64,000 bases of DNA from NCBI GenBank assembly GCA_017979445.1, contig CM030714.1:2170001-2234000 (forward strand). The letters run 5' to 3'. Under the pieces are notes generated by a model that searched no databases, was not told where the DNA came from, and saw nothing but the letters and a program-made list of their open reading frames with translations. Source of the DNA: Akebia trifoliata (Eukaryota; Streptophyta; Magnoliopsida; Ranunculales; Lardizabalaceae). This document shows positions 37,595 through 50,226 of this stretch, one piece after another (position 1 is the stretch's first letter; every line of letters begins with the position of its first letter). Position numbers and translations under genes: made by a program.

Positions 37595-39623
37595 TGTAGA
37601 CACCTCAATTTGAACGGGCCACTTCTCGAAAAGGCCCAAAAATATCGATTTTCTAAATAAATGGGCCAACGGGCCTTAAAGGCCCAAGTCATTAAAAAGT
37701 GACATTTTTACCAACCCGAGGCCCCTAAGACCTCTCAATGGTTTAGGAGACCTACCAAAAGGACTCGGCCTACCTTACGTCTTCCCAATATTCACCGCTC
37801 CGCTTCCAAAATAAAAAACGCCAAATTTTCGATAAATTTCACCAACGGGCCTAAAAAGCCCGATTCGCCAACACGTGGCATTTTTGATCAAACTAATGAT
37901 TGCAAAAATCTAAAAAAATTAAAAAATTAAAAATGTGAGACTTGGGATGCCTACCCCTCCTCTACTACCACCGCTCCGCCTCCGAATCCGCAAAAAACCA
38001 TAGGCCCACCTAAGGCCCATGAGCCCTCAACACTTTCCTAAATCGATTTCTCATCTTACCCTTAGCATAAAATCAATCCCACATCACCTAAAATCTAAAA
38101 CCAACCTATACCCTCAAAACCCATTCCAAAATAACCCTCAACCAAATCCTAAAACTCAAAACCATTTCTAAAACCCAAGCCCAACACTACAAAGCCCACA
38201 AATCATTAATCATATCCAATTCATTATCCAACCCACAACCCTAACCCATAAACCACAACCCACATCAACCAATCACTCTTTTATCATCAAAAGATGACAC
38301 ATGTCATCATCCCATCTCACCTCCCTCACCCAACTACCTACCCCATTAATTTGCTTTAAATTCCATCTACCCACACATCAACCCATCACCTTTTCTCTCA
38401 AATCAAACACATCTACCCACACCCCTAACCTATACCTCCCCTAATCTACCCTCATCATTCCCTACAAAACCTACATCTACAACCTAAACCTACACCATCC
38501 TCTCAAGTCAAACACTCAACCTCTCCCATCAACTTATCCCAACCCTTCATTTCCACCCACTTTAACACATGGCATCATCTCCTTCACCCTCCCAAAATAT
38601 CATCAACCACCTTTTTAAATCCTCCATTCTCTTAAATCAAATACCATTTAATCACAACCACCATCTTAAACTCACCTCACCAAACACTCCACCCAAATGG
38701 GTTGGGTAGGATCCAAACCATTTGGGTCAAAACTCACCCATTTAAATCCCCTTCCCTAAATACCCTCCAATCTCCTCTAAATTACACCCACTTCTCTCTT
38801 AAACTCATAACCATTCTACCCTTTTTCTTCACTTCACCCCATTATATCCCTAAAATAACTCCTCAACATCTATAAATACCCTCATCCTCTTCCCAAAAAT
38901 GGCCCCCAACTTCTCATTACAAAATTTCTCCCCAACACTCTCTCTACTAACAACCATCACCAATTCTCACCAAGTTTACCAACTCTCTCACACAAATCCT
39001 CCACAAGTCTCACTAAAAAAAAAGAAAAAAAAAAGAAATCCTTACTCTCTCTAATCACCTCCTCCCATTCTCATACTCTCATATTATACTAAGGACTCAA
39101 GAAGACTCGAAGAAAAAGAAGCAAAGAAGAAAGAAGATACAAGGTAGGTTCAAGGCAACCCCCCCCTCTCTCTCTCTCTCTCTCTACCCTCTCCTCCTCC
39201 CTCTTCTATTATCCCCTCCCCTCTTTTCAAGGCAAAGGTTTATAATGATCATCCCCTTCAATGGGATGATCTTATAATCAAGCCAAAAATAAATCCCTAC
39301 TTAGGGTACACATTATCAACACGTGGCACATCATTTTATTTATTGTATTTTTGATTAAAATGACCGAGTTGAGTTGAGGTTACCACTATTTAGTGGGGAG
39401 AAAAGGGTGCCTAACACCTTCCCTTTTCTACAACCGAGTCGCTTACCCCGGATCTCAAGGTTCAATTAGTTCCTATCCATCGAGAGTCACTAAACGCCAA
39501 AATGTCACATTTTCTAAAAAATGCACATCGGGTGACCATTCACACCCACTTACAAAAATGAATGGTGGCGACTCCAAACCATTGTAGATGTGGTCATCGT
39601 AATGATGAAATCTCGTGTCTATA
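37595..39623 (+). mobile_element. Solo LTR (TGTAGACA-type variant), 2029 bp
   Basis: Starts TGTAGACACCTCAATTTG and carries a TATA box TATAAATA at 38871-38878, a (CT)n tract at 39167-39185, GTGCCTAACACCTTCCC near 39408 and GGTGGCGACTCC near 39563. Flanked by GTGTG at 37590-37594 and 39624-39628. Its right terminus reads ...TCTATA rather than ...CA, probably a point change. The middle is unlike the 3.5 kb family members, so it is a related but separate family. Confidence 0.8.
38871..38878 (+). promoter_or_regulatory. TATA box of the solo LTR
   Basis: TATAAATA sits in a pyrimidine-rich stretch about 1.28 kb into the LTR. Transcription from it would run rightward toward the CT tract; this is an inference from position only. 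Confidence 0.5.
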
Positions 39624-41520
39624 GTGTGCAACTAGTAGGTCCCATTAGAAAAAGGGTGCATAATAAAAATAAGAGGGTTATGGGATAAATAGGGGTATGG
39701 TAATATGAAACACCAAGAAACAGGCGAATCCCGCACTCAACAACATTGCCATCATCGTTTGATAGAATTCAATTGCAATGAGTGTCTATTTTAAAATTAT
39801 GTTAATTAGAGGCCATATTTACATTATGAGAAGGATTAATGTGGTTCACCATTTTGAAAATGTCTATGGAAGCTTCCACTACATGTAAATTGAAAAGAAT
39901 ATCAAACATGTTCAAGTAGCTTATGTTGATCTTTTAAACATGAATTTCTTTTCTCTATTGCAGGGTTTCACCTCACCCTTTTGGGATAGGACTAGTCTTT
40001 ATGGTCGCACGTCCTAACCTGTAGACACCCCATTTTGCATATGCCTAATTCGGCAATTCGTCACCTGGTTACCGTGAATTCCTAATGATGAGCGTAAAGA
40101 ATTCAAAGGCTTGTGAGTACTATCCCTGTTTCCTCCCATTTCTAATCTTTTCATCTCCCCTACTCGTTACGACTCGACATAGAAATTTATGCACGTTTAG
40201 GATCGCTACACCTTACACCTGATTTAGCAAACACGTACACTTAGATTCGCTACACAGTTCGATAACCTAGAAACTTCGTTACACTAGGAAAACACGACTT
40301 TGAAACTTAGAAATAATCACGATTAAAACTAAAAGAAATTTCACGTTAAAATTCGTAAAAATCTGTAAAACTCAACAAAATGACCGAAATGCCCCTCAAC
40401 CTCCAAATTCAACTTAGAGATCTCGATCCTTAGGAAAATGTAATAAAAATCGAAATCCAGTTAAAAACCCAATCTAACTAAAAGTAAAACTTAAATTAAA
40501 AATTAAACAATTCAAATTCAAACAATTAAAACTAAAAATAAAACTCAAATTAAAAATTAAAAAATTAAAAAATTAAAATTAAAATCAAACAGTAATTAAA
40601 ATTAAACAATTAAACAATTAAAATTAAAATTAAAATCAAGCAACAATTAAACATTTAAAATCAAAACACAATCAAGAAATTAAATCCAATCAAAATTTTT
40701 TTCAAATTAAATAAAAATTCTAAAATCAATCGACCAAAATTCCAATTAACCAACCATCAAAATTAAATCCAAAATCTAATCAACAAATTTAACATCCAAT
40801 GAACCCAATCCAAAATCGAATTAATACTCAACCAATGGAAGCAAAGTTAAGTCAACCAATCACAACCAGGTGACGAGTAACTATTGTAATGTGAGTAGCG
40901 TGGGATCCCCACCTACATTCTCCCAAAAGAAAAAGAAACGTGTGAATTGAGGAAATAAACATTTTTTTTTAGAAACTTCGTTTCTATAAGAGGTTCTTTT
41001 TGGGAACTAAAAAGGGCTATGTTTGGTCCGTCTCTGGTCTCCTTCGTCTCTCTTTCTTGAACGCTCTCCTCTTCGACTAAAGACAGCCCTCTCTACTCTC
41101 CCTTCTCCTCTCCATTCTCTCCACGTTTCTTCTAAACACAAAGCCCTCTTAACGTCTTCTTCTCTCAAGATTTACAGACACAGGTCCCTACACATCACCT
41201 TTCCTTCATCTTCTTCTCTAATGTTCTTTGATCTACCTCTCTGCCTGCAAACTACTCTCCCTAGCCCTCATTTACGTTCTACCCTTCAATAGCCCCTTTG
41301 TCTTCATCTTCTTTGGTCGAACTGCCACATAGCCCACTGCTACAGCACCTGCAACACACCCTATTCCCGAACACCCCAACCTTGCTGCAACCATCTCTGT
41401 TATAGCCCACCCAACTAGCCCTTTTTCATGTTTTTCTCTACCTAGCCCCATGCTCTCTGCACTCATTTCCAACCCCAACGTCATTGCAACTTCTTTTTCC
41501 TCATTGCACCTCACCCCCCA

Positions 41521-41872
41521 TGATGCAAATCAGGAGAAGGATATTCCATAATTCCATAAATGCAGAGGACTTTTAGGAAGTTACTTATTTATTGCAATTC
41601 GGTTTTTTTTTTTTTTTTTTCTATTTATGTCTTTCCGAATTTATTGCTTTCCTAGTTTACTTCGTCCTAGTTTATTACTTTCCTAGTTAGAGTTGGAGAT
41701 GAGAATAGGGGATTGATATTTAAAGAAAGTGGAAGATAATGAAGTCAGTTTTTTTCTTTTGGCCATTCAATGAGTTTGAACTTTCTTTGGAGTGATTCCA
41801 ATATTACAGAGAGATTCTGTGTATGTTCTGTTCTTGTCTTGAAGTGAGGTTGAACCAAGAGGCTTTGCACCA
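41521..41872 (+). repeat. 5' LTR of the chromovirus (352 bp)
   Basis: Matches 50196-50543 throughout, apart from poly-T length. A GATATTTAAAG block near 41716 may serve as TATA region. Confidence 0.95.
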
Positions 41873-41876
41873 ATTT

Positions 41877-41888
41877 TGGTATCAGAGC
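41877..41888 (+). other. Chromovirus primer binding site (tRNA-iMet)
   Basis: TGGTATCAGAGC four bases after the 5' LTR, the exact initiator-tRNA complement. Confidence 0.93.
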
Positions 41889-41919
41889 AAGGTTCTTTCG
41901 TTACATAGTTTCGCATCTC

Positions 41920-43202
41920 ATGCCTGTGACCCGCAGTGGTACTTCATACGCCATGGCAAACAACCCAAATCCAAACGACCAAAACCCATCTAACCAAAAC
42001 ACAGACCAGCCCCAGTTACAGCACCAAATCGATCAAATCGCCACAGTGTTGGAACAACTCACTCATCGACTAGATGTCATGGATGAACGTTACGTTCGAG
42101 AGGAGTATGGGCCCTTCCATCGGAGAGGGCGCGGAGCAGTTCGTGGGAGTGGGGGGTTGGACGAAAGTGATGGAGATAATGATGAAGGTTGGGAAAATGA
42201 AGAAAACCAGGACTTTGAGGATCATGGACCTCAAATCCGACATCAGAGGCGAAACTTTCACCGAGGTCGTGCTAGACATGGTGTAAGGTGTCAACCTCTT
42301 GATGAACTCACCAAGAGAATGAAAGTCGATGTGCCTGATTTTTATGGGAAGTTAGAACCCAATGCTTTTGAGGACTGGTTAACGGCTCTCGAGGATTATT
42401 TCGATTGGTTTGCTGTATCAGAAGATAGAAAGGTTCGTTATGTTCGAATGAAATTGAAGGGGCATGCACGAGCATGGTGGGGGAGTGTGGAAGAACAATT
42501 ACGTCGTACTCGACGACCATCAATTTCTAACTGGGAAGAGATGAAGGAGCGACTGAAGGAAAAATATTTGCCCATTGATTATGAGCAAATGATGTTCGAA
42601 GAAATGTTGCAACTCAAGCAAGGGTCATTGAGTGTTGATCAATTTACGGATCATTTTCATGAGTTGACTGTCCGTAGCAAAATCGTGGAGACCGAGCAAC
42701 AGACTTTGGCTCGATACCGCACCGGATTAAGTAGTGAACTACGCAAAGAAATGTGGACTGCACGTTTAATCAATGTGGAGGAGGCGTATCAATTAGCACT
42801 CCGTATTGAGAGACAAATGGGACCTTCGGTTGGGAGGAAAATGACGTCGATGGATTCAAGACCGGAACGTGTCACCACTCCTTCAGTCCAAAGGCCACCA
42901 TTACTGAAAGATCAATTTAGAGGTGCGGTGAGTGGAGACTATAAAGGAAAAGCAAAAGCTTCCAGTGAAGGGCCACAATGTTATAAATGTAAAGGCTTTG
43001 GACACTATGCTGTGGTGTGTCCTACAAGAGATAAGAAACTAGCCGTTATATGTGAAAAAGAATTATTAGTAGTGGATGCTGCTGAAGACATGGATGGGGA
43101 TGAGACTGGTGAAAGTAGTCACAGTGAAGAAGAGCACTTGGGTGCATCAAATTTACCTAGCTGCGTTATCCAGCGAGTGTTGACAGGAACTAAGAGAGAG
43201 CT
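41920..43202 (+). CDS. Chromovirus gag (5' part of gag-pol)
   Basis: Starts MPVTRSGTSY. An acidic, arginine-rich N-terminus (including FHRRGRGAVRG and a second RG-rich patch) is followed by the retrotransposon gag fold (FEDWLTALEDYFDWF, LKGHARAWWGSV, NWEEMKERLKEKYLP, LARYRTGLSSELRKEM) and one zinc knuckle CYKCKGFGHYAVVC at about 42980-43021. The frame runs on into the start of the protease region and is cut at 43202 by the nested solo LTR, which supplies a spurious tail and stop at 43267-43269. No internal damage was seen before that point. Confidence 0.92.
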
Positions 43203-44839
43203 TGTAGACACCCCATTTTTGCATTCGCCTGATTTGACGATCCGTCACCCGGTTGCTGTGGATTCCTAATGATGAGCATAAAGAACTCGAAAGCTTGAGA
43301 GAAGCATCCTTCTAATTCCCTTTTTCTTCTAATTTTATGCCTTTCTTTCTCTTTGCCACGCGACATAGAATTACGCACGCTTAGGATCGCTACACCATAC
43401 ACTCAACTTAGCAAGCACGTACGCTTAGGCTCGCTACACATTTGGACAACTTAGAGACCTCGCTACGCTAGGAAAACATGACCTCGAAACTTAGAAATAA
43501 TCACGTTGCGATTGAAAGAAACTTTACGATAAAATTCACCCAAATGGACAAAAATCGAAAAAATGGCCAAAATGCCCCTCGACCTCCAAAGCCAACTTAA
43601 AGATCTCGATCCTTAGGAAAATATAATAAAAATTAAAATTAAACAATTAAAACTTAAATTTTAATTTAAAATTAAACAATTAAAATTTAATTCAAAATTA
43701 AACAATTAAAATCTAATTCACAATTTAAACAATTAATTTGAAAACTTTAAACCGAAATTTAATCAACCCATTAACGTTTAAATAAAAATCCAAGTAATCG
43801 ATAATACTTAAATCAAACTCTAATTGGCCAATCAACATATAAATTAAAAGCGATCAACCAACCAAAGATAAAATTGACTAATCGACATTCAAATCAACTA
43901 ATCAACTTGAAATTAAAATCCAAATCAACAATTCAAATTTGAACAATTAAAAAAGTAAAACTCAAATTAAAAATTAAACAATTAAGATTAAATATTTAAA
44001 ATTAAACAATTAAAATTTAAATCAACATTCAATCCAGAAGTTAATTAACCCATCAAAATCAAATCAAAATTAAAAATTAACCCAAACCATCAACCAAAAT
44101 TGAAAATCGAAATTTGATCCACCAATGTGCCACGTATTGCGAAGCGTGGGATCATGGTCCCATTCTTTCTAAACTTTAAAAGAGAGATATTCTCTCTATT
44201 GGTTCGGTCAAAGAAGAAGTAAATAAAATAAAATAAAGAAAAGAAATTGAAGGCAAACATCAAAAAGAAAGAAAAGAAAAAAAAGGAAGTTAAGAAACGT
44301 GTGAAAAAGAAAGGAAAATAAGAATATTTTCAAAATAGAAACATTCTTCTATTTAAGGAGAAAACGTTGGAAAAAGAAAGAGATCTCTCTCTCTCACGTG
44401 GGCTGTGGGCTGTGGGCTGCTCTTCTTCTTCAATGTCTCTTCCTCCATGACCTCTCTCTCTGGTCTCCTTCATTCTCTCTTCAATACCACCACCATTAAC
44501 CACCCTTCTTGTTCTCATCTCTCCACTACAACACCTCTCTTACAGCAGCCCCTTCTTAGCCACTAGAACCAGCCCATTAACAACCTCCATTAACAGCACT
44601 CTCAGCCCTTAAGACCAGTCCATTGGCAGCCTCCATTAATCCTCTCCCAAACGTCCACTGCACATCGCCATTTCTCTCACTCACGTCCTCTTGGACAGCA
44701 ATCAAAAAGAAGAAAAAAGAAGGAAAGAGGAGACAAAGAAAAAGGAAAGGAAGAAGGAGTGTACCTGGTTCATCTTCTTCAACCATTACAGCCCCCTTGT
44801 TGTCTCTTTCATGTCCTCCCTCTCTTGGACGATTGGCAG

Positions 44840-45095
44840 CCCCAAACCATAGTCCTTCTTCACCATTAACAGTCCCAAGCAGCACCCCATTACTGTCCCA
44901 TTCACGTCCTCCTGTTCCTGCACCATTAACAGCCCCAAACCACAGCCCTTCTTCACCATTAACGACCCCAAACAACACCCCCTTGCTATCCCATTCATGA
45001 CCTCCCTTTCCTAGACTATTGGCAACCTCAAACTACAACCCTTCTTTACCATTAACAGCCCTAAACAGCAGCCCTTTGCTGTCCCCTTCATGCAC
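44840..45095. repeat. About 118-bp tandem repeat in the inner solo LTR
   Basis: Roughly two to three diverged units containing CCTTCTTCACCATTAAC..., AGCAGC/AACAACACCCC and CCCATTCA(C/T)G. The frames crossing it yield repetitive serine/proline peptides that are not real genes. Confidence 0.65.
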
Positions 45096-45714
45096 TCCAT
45101 TTACCTTTAGTTAGCAGCCCCTACAACGGCCTCAACCATTCTCTTTCAACTCCCTTTGACAGTAGCGACCATCACTCCTTTCTCTCTAACTTCCTAACAG
45201 CAGCCATTACCCCCCTCATCCTCTCTTTGACACGTCATAACATGCAGCCCAATGCCTTCATTCGTTTCGCAGAGGTAATCGAGTATGTTTGAAGGAACCA
45301 TCGCAGCCACTGTTCATTCATAGGTAAGTGAAATTTTTACTTTTATTTTTTATTTTTTTGTTTCTCCTTATTGTTATTTATCTTTCTTTTCTCAAAATTT
45401 TATGTCGTGAATGATCGTTCGACCTTCATTAACATGTTTCTAACGTTTGCCGCGTGTCCTACATTTTTCGGATAAAAAAGGTTGCATTCATGTGTGGATG
45501 GCTGATTCAATGATTTACCACGTGATCATGATTTTTATACATATGTGAATAGTTGGTTCACTAACTCGTAATGTGGCCAGCTCATTGATTTCGACGCACG
45601 TTGAGAGTTTAGAATCAAATTTTTCAATAAAATAGACATTGAACTCACTTGCTGATTTGTATATGTGCATAGGAAACTAAAATCGATTTTTTGATAAAAT
45701 TGACACGTGAGCCA

Positions 45715-45880
45715 ATTTACTGATTTTTGGGGTACATGGGATTTTCAAAATCAGATTTTTGATGAAATGGGCATCGAGCCAATTTACTGATTTTTTGTGT
45801 ACATGGGATTTTCAAAATCAGATTTTTGATGAAATGGGCATCGAGCCAATTTACTGATTTTTTGTGTACATTGGGTGTTT
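45715..45880. repeat. About 65-bp tandem duplication in the inner solo LTR
   Basis: TACATGGGATTTTCAAAATC followed by AGATTTTTGATGAAATGGGC occurs twice in direct succession, with partial copies at each side. Confidence 0.75.
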
Positions 45881-46775
45881 AAAGCCGAATTTTGTTTATA
45901 CAAAAGGATTCGAGTTGACTCATTGATCTTGTGGACCATGGCTATGCAAATACGAAAAATTCATGTGGCAAAAATAGATTCTTGGAAATTCATAACTTGC
46001 TAATTTTTTGAAGATTTATGGGTTTTTCATTGATTTGGTGATTTTCCTAAAATCATGATTTTCCATTTTTGGAAAATTGATATTTGTAAATTGCTAATTT
46101 GGAAAATCTAATTTTGATAATTTTCTAATTTGGAAAACCCCTTTTTCAAATTTCTAATTTTGATCTCTTAATTTGGGAAATCTCTAATTTCTAATTTAGA
46201 AGTTTCGCGAATTCCCAAATTAGAAGTTTCATATTCTTGGTTTTCCACTTTAGAAAGTTTTTTGCAAATTCCTATTTTAGTCGATTTAAAAAATCTTCAC
46301 ATATTTGGATTTGTGATGGAAATGTTGCCATGTGGACTTTGGAGCATAAGGATATTAAGATTTTTTCAAATATTTTTATTGGTGTGCGTAATTCGAGAAA
46401 TCGCATGAGATTTGTGACAATATTTGCCTTGAGATTCGTTTAGCACATTTGATATGATTTGATGATGATGGTGATGATGATTGGACCATAATCTTGACTT
46501 TAGTTTCTACCCGTTGACCGTAGGATAGTTTGGATCGTAGTAGAGACCGATCATCTCGATCGGGCGGGTTCGGTGCCTAACACCTTCCGAAACCCGTAAT
46601 CTGACCTCTTACCCATTTATCTGATCCGTGGACCGACCCGATCCGTTTTGGAGTTATTTGCGGTTCCTAGACCTAAACTAGGTGGCGACTCCTTATTCCT
46701 TAAAAGTCCCCAATTTACCAATCAGACCCATATCCACCAATTTGGTGGAAAACGGGTCGAGGCGATTTCAGAGCT

Positions 46776-49700
46776 TCAGGCTAATCCCGAGTGGTTGCGC
46801 ACCAATATTTTTCACACACGTATGGAGTATAATGGTCGGGCTTTAAATGTCATAATTGATAATGGCAGCGGCATGAATGTGATCTCCGAAGCTGCTGTCA
46901 AACGTTTAGAGCTGAAAACTGAGAAGCATCCTACTCCTTATCGGATCAGCTGGGTTAATGAAGCCAATTCAGTCCTAGTGAAGCAACGGTGTTTGGTTAA
47001 ATTTTCATTGGGAAAAAAATACATGGACGAAGCTTGGTGCGATGTAATCCCTATGACTGTCTGTCACATGTTGTTGGGACGTCCGTGGCTCTATGATCGG
47101 AGGGTTCTCTATGATGGATATGCTAACACTTACTCTTTTAATTTCAAAGGTAAGAAATTTGTTTTGGATCCTTTACAGATTTCGGAATTTGATACAAAAA
47201 AGGAGGCTACCCCAGTTTTGACAATGCAACAATTCTCTCGAGCTATGCATGAGGATGATCTGGTGCTAATGGTAATAAGGCGTGAAGTGAAGCAGGAGGA
47301 CGGTAATATTCCAGTAGAATTCACGGCAATGCTGGAGGAATTTCAGGATATCATGCCAAATGAGGTGCCGAATCAACTACCTCCAATGAGGGAGGTGCAG
47401 CATGCTATCGATTTGATCCCCGGCTCAACCTTGCCTAATTTACCACACTACCGCATGAGTCCAACAGAGAATGAAGAGCTTAGCCGACAAATTCAACAAT
47501 TGTTAGACAAAGGTTTTATTCGAGAAAGTCTTAGCCCCTGTGCTGTTCCGGTTTTACTCACACCGAAGAAGGATGGTAGTTGGAGGATGTGCGTCGATAG
47601 TCGAGCAATTAACAAGATAACCGTGAAGTACCGATTTCCCATTCCCCGTCTTGATGATATGTTGGATTTGCTATGTGGCTCCTCTATTTTCACTAAGATC
47701 GACCTTCGAAGTGGTTACCACCAAATCCGTATCCGGCTAGGTGACGAGTGGAAGACGGCCTTCAAAACGAAAGATGGTTTGTTCGAATGGCTAGTCATGC
47801 CCTTCGGATTAACCAATGCACCAAGCACTTTCATGCGTGTTATGACACAAGTCCTCAAACCATTTTTGGGAAAATTTGTCGTTGTTTATTTTGATGATAT
47901 CCTAATTTTTAGCCGAAGCTTGCAGGATCATTTAAGCCATGTCGAGCAGGTATTGAACGTTTTGAGAGCTGAACAACTCTATATTAATCGGGATAAATGC
48001 TCGTTTATGAAGAATAGTGCAAAATTCTTGGGTTTTATAATTTCTAATCAGGGTGTCGAGGCCGACCCCGCAAAGGTGCAAGCTGTCCAAAGTTGGCCAA
48101 CACCCCAGAATTTTTCTGAAGTCAGAAGCTTCCACGGGTTGGCCACCTTCTATCGGCGATTTATTCGCAGTTTCAGCACTATAATGGCCCCAATCACCGA
48201 GTGCTTGAAAGAAAAAAAATTTTTATGGAGTGCCGCAGCTGCCAAGGCATTCACCGAGATTAAAGAAAAGATGGGGCAAGCACCAGTGCTTAAGTTGCCA
48301 GACTTCTCTAAAGTTTTTGAAGTAGCTTGTGATGCTTCGCATGTGGGAATCGGTGGTGTGTTGAGTCAGGAAGGTCACCCCATTGCTTTTTATAGTGAGA
48401 AACTTAACGACACTCGCCGGCGATACTCGGTATATGATATGGAATTCTATGCTTTAATTCAAACTCTCAAGCATTGGCGACCATACTTGATCCACAGAGA
48501 ATTTATTCTTTACACAGACCATGATTCTTTGAAGCATTTAAATTCCCAAAGTAAGCTGAATGCACGACATGCTCGTTGGATGGACTATCTGCAGCAATTC
48601 GAATTTGTTATTAGACATAAGTCAGGAACTGAAAATAAGGTGGCTGACGCCTTAAGAAGGAGACCACACTTATTACATATGTTTTCAGCTAATGTTACAG
48701 GGTTTGATAGCCTAAAAGCAGAGTATGCCAACGATGAAGACTTCGGCAATGTATGGAGTGATCTCTCCACTCATGAGCGGACATCTGATAATGATTATAT
48801 GTTGCGCAATGGGTTTTTATTTTACAAATCGCGCCTATGCATCCCACGTGGCTCTTTTCGGGAATTTCTAATTACGGAACTCCATGGCGGGGGTTTAGCT
48901 GGGCATTTCGGTCATGATAAAACTTTCGCTATTGTTGCTGATCGGTTCTATTGGCCTCGGATGAGGAGGGACGTGCATACAGTGGTTGATCGGTGTCGGG
49001 TTTGCCAATTGAATAAAGGAACCAAGCAACAAGCGGGGCTTTATACGCCACTCCCCATTCCCGACAAACCATGGCAGCATATTAGTATGGACTTTGTTCT
49101 TGGGTTGCCAAGAACTCTTCACCAACATGATTCAATTATGGTAGTAGTCGATCGTTTTTCCAAAATGTCCCATTTTATCCCATGTCACAAAACTTATGAC
49201 GCATCAAAGGTTGCTACAATATTTCTGCAGGAAATCGTCCGTTTGCATGGTATTCCGATTTCGATTGTGTCTGATAGGGACGTCAAATTTGTGAGTTATT
49301 TCTGGAAAACATTGTGGACGAAAATGGGAACAAAGCTGATGTTTTCTAGTGCATTCCATCCCCAAACTGACGGCCAAACTGAAGTAACCAACAGGAGTTT
49401 GGGAAATTTATTACGCTGCCTCGTCGCGGATCATGTGACCAGCTGGGATATAGTGCTTCCGCATGTCGAATTTGCCTTCAATAATTCTGTTAACAGGTCA
49501 ACAGGCTGCACTCCATTCGAAGTGGTCTATGGGTTCCGGCCTAACACTCCACTTGATGTTAACTCATTACCATTGCCACCAAGGCCAAGCGAGGCTGCAC
49601 TAGATTTTTCTAGCTATATGCGAGATGTCCACGATGAATGTAAACGGCGCCTTACCTTCCATACAAAATCTTATGCAGATTCAGCAAATGCAAAACACAA

Positions 49701-50226
49701 GGATCGGCAATTTAATGAAGGTGATATGGTTCTTGTTCGTTTAAGGCCAGAGCGTTTTCCTCCAGGAAGCTTTACCAAACTTCATGCACGCCGAGCAGGT
49801 CCTTTTAGAGTAAACAAGAAATTGGGCACTAATGCATATGTCATTGATTTACCCTCTGATTTTGGTATTAGCCCTGTTTTTAACATAGAAGATCTTACGG
49901 AGTTCAAGGGTGATGTCGATGAAATTTCCGTAATTCCGAGTCCGGAGGTCACACCAATTCTGCGAGTTCCAAAAAATACAGCACCACGAGATGAGATTGC
50001 TGCCATTCTTGACCATCAATTTGTTACAACTCGTCGAGGAGGATATTACAAGTTCTTAGTGCAGTGGAAAAATCGTCCAAATTCAGACTCTGTTTGGTTG
50101 CAAGCTTCAGAAGTCAAGCGTTTACATCCACATATATTTGCTGCATACACTTGTCAAAACTTGCCAGAGTCAAGTTCTTCAAGAGAGCCGGCAATTGATG
50201 CAAATCAGGAGAAGGATATTCCATAA
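46776..50226 (+). CDS. Chromovirus pol (PR-RT-RH-INT-chromodomain)
   Basis: The frame is open leftward to 46648 only because the nested LTR happens to be open. True pol resumes at 46776. Protease active site IDNGSG has its Asp at 46858. RT has LTPKKDGSWRMCVDSRAIN and the catalytic YFDDILIFS (Asp codons 47893 and 47896). RNase H starts FEVACDASHVGIGG and has LYTDHDSLKHL. Integrase has the HHCC zinc region (HGGGLAGHFGHDKT ... CRVCQLNKG), then D (49090), D (49273) and E (49381). A GPY/F-like segment (ARRAGPFRVNKKLG) precedes a C-terminal chromodomain (GGYYKFLVQWKNRPNSDSVW). No stop or shift; all catalytic residues are present. Confidence 0.93.

Larger units (their letters stand above)
37016..39643. 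mobile_element. TIR transposon (MITE) split by a solo LTR
   Basis: The left end GGGACCAACTAGTTGCACAA and the right end, the complement of GGGACCTACTAGTTGCACAC, are inverted repeats continuing for about 90 bp (ACCAATTGCACTTCATTATG near 37089 against 37564-37585). Nine-base flanks ATTCGAAAA (37007-37015) and ATTAGAAAA (39644-39652) look like a target duplication with one change. Without the LTR at 37595-39623 and its duplicated GTGTG, the element is about 600 bp. hAT- or Mutator-like. Confidence 0.68.
43203..46770 (+). mobile_element. Inner solo LTR (TGTAGACA family), 3568 bp, in gag-pol
   Basis: TGTAGACACCCC ... GGCGATTTCA with a perfect 5-bp duplication GAGCT (43198-43202 and 46771-46775). 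It breaks a gag-pol frame that is otherwise open on both sides and in phase once it is removed. Shared family blocks: GTTGCTGTGGATTCCTAATG, GCAAGCACGTACGC, an A-rich stretch 43620-44120, a CT-rich middle, GGTGCCTAACACCTTCCGAA and GGTGGCGACTCC. It belongs to the same family as the LTR that surrounds the host chromovirus. ORFs in its CT-rich part (44330-45000) have no recognisable domain. A non-autonomous element rather than a true solo LTR cannot be excluded. Confidence 0.92.

Noticed and set aside
41023..41514. ORFs of 80-89 residues left of the chromovirus
   Set aside because: They sit in the outer solo LTR in the same CT-rich stretch as above.
44330..45000. Overlapping ORFs of 62-133 residues on both strands
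   Set aside because: Generated by tandem repeats in the inner solo LTR; repetitive peptides with no family.
46648..46775. N-terminal extension of the long pol ORF
   Set aside because: This part is the end of the inserted LTR, open by chance; true pol starts after the target duplication.
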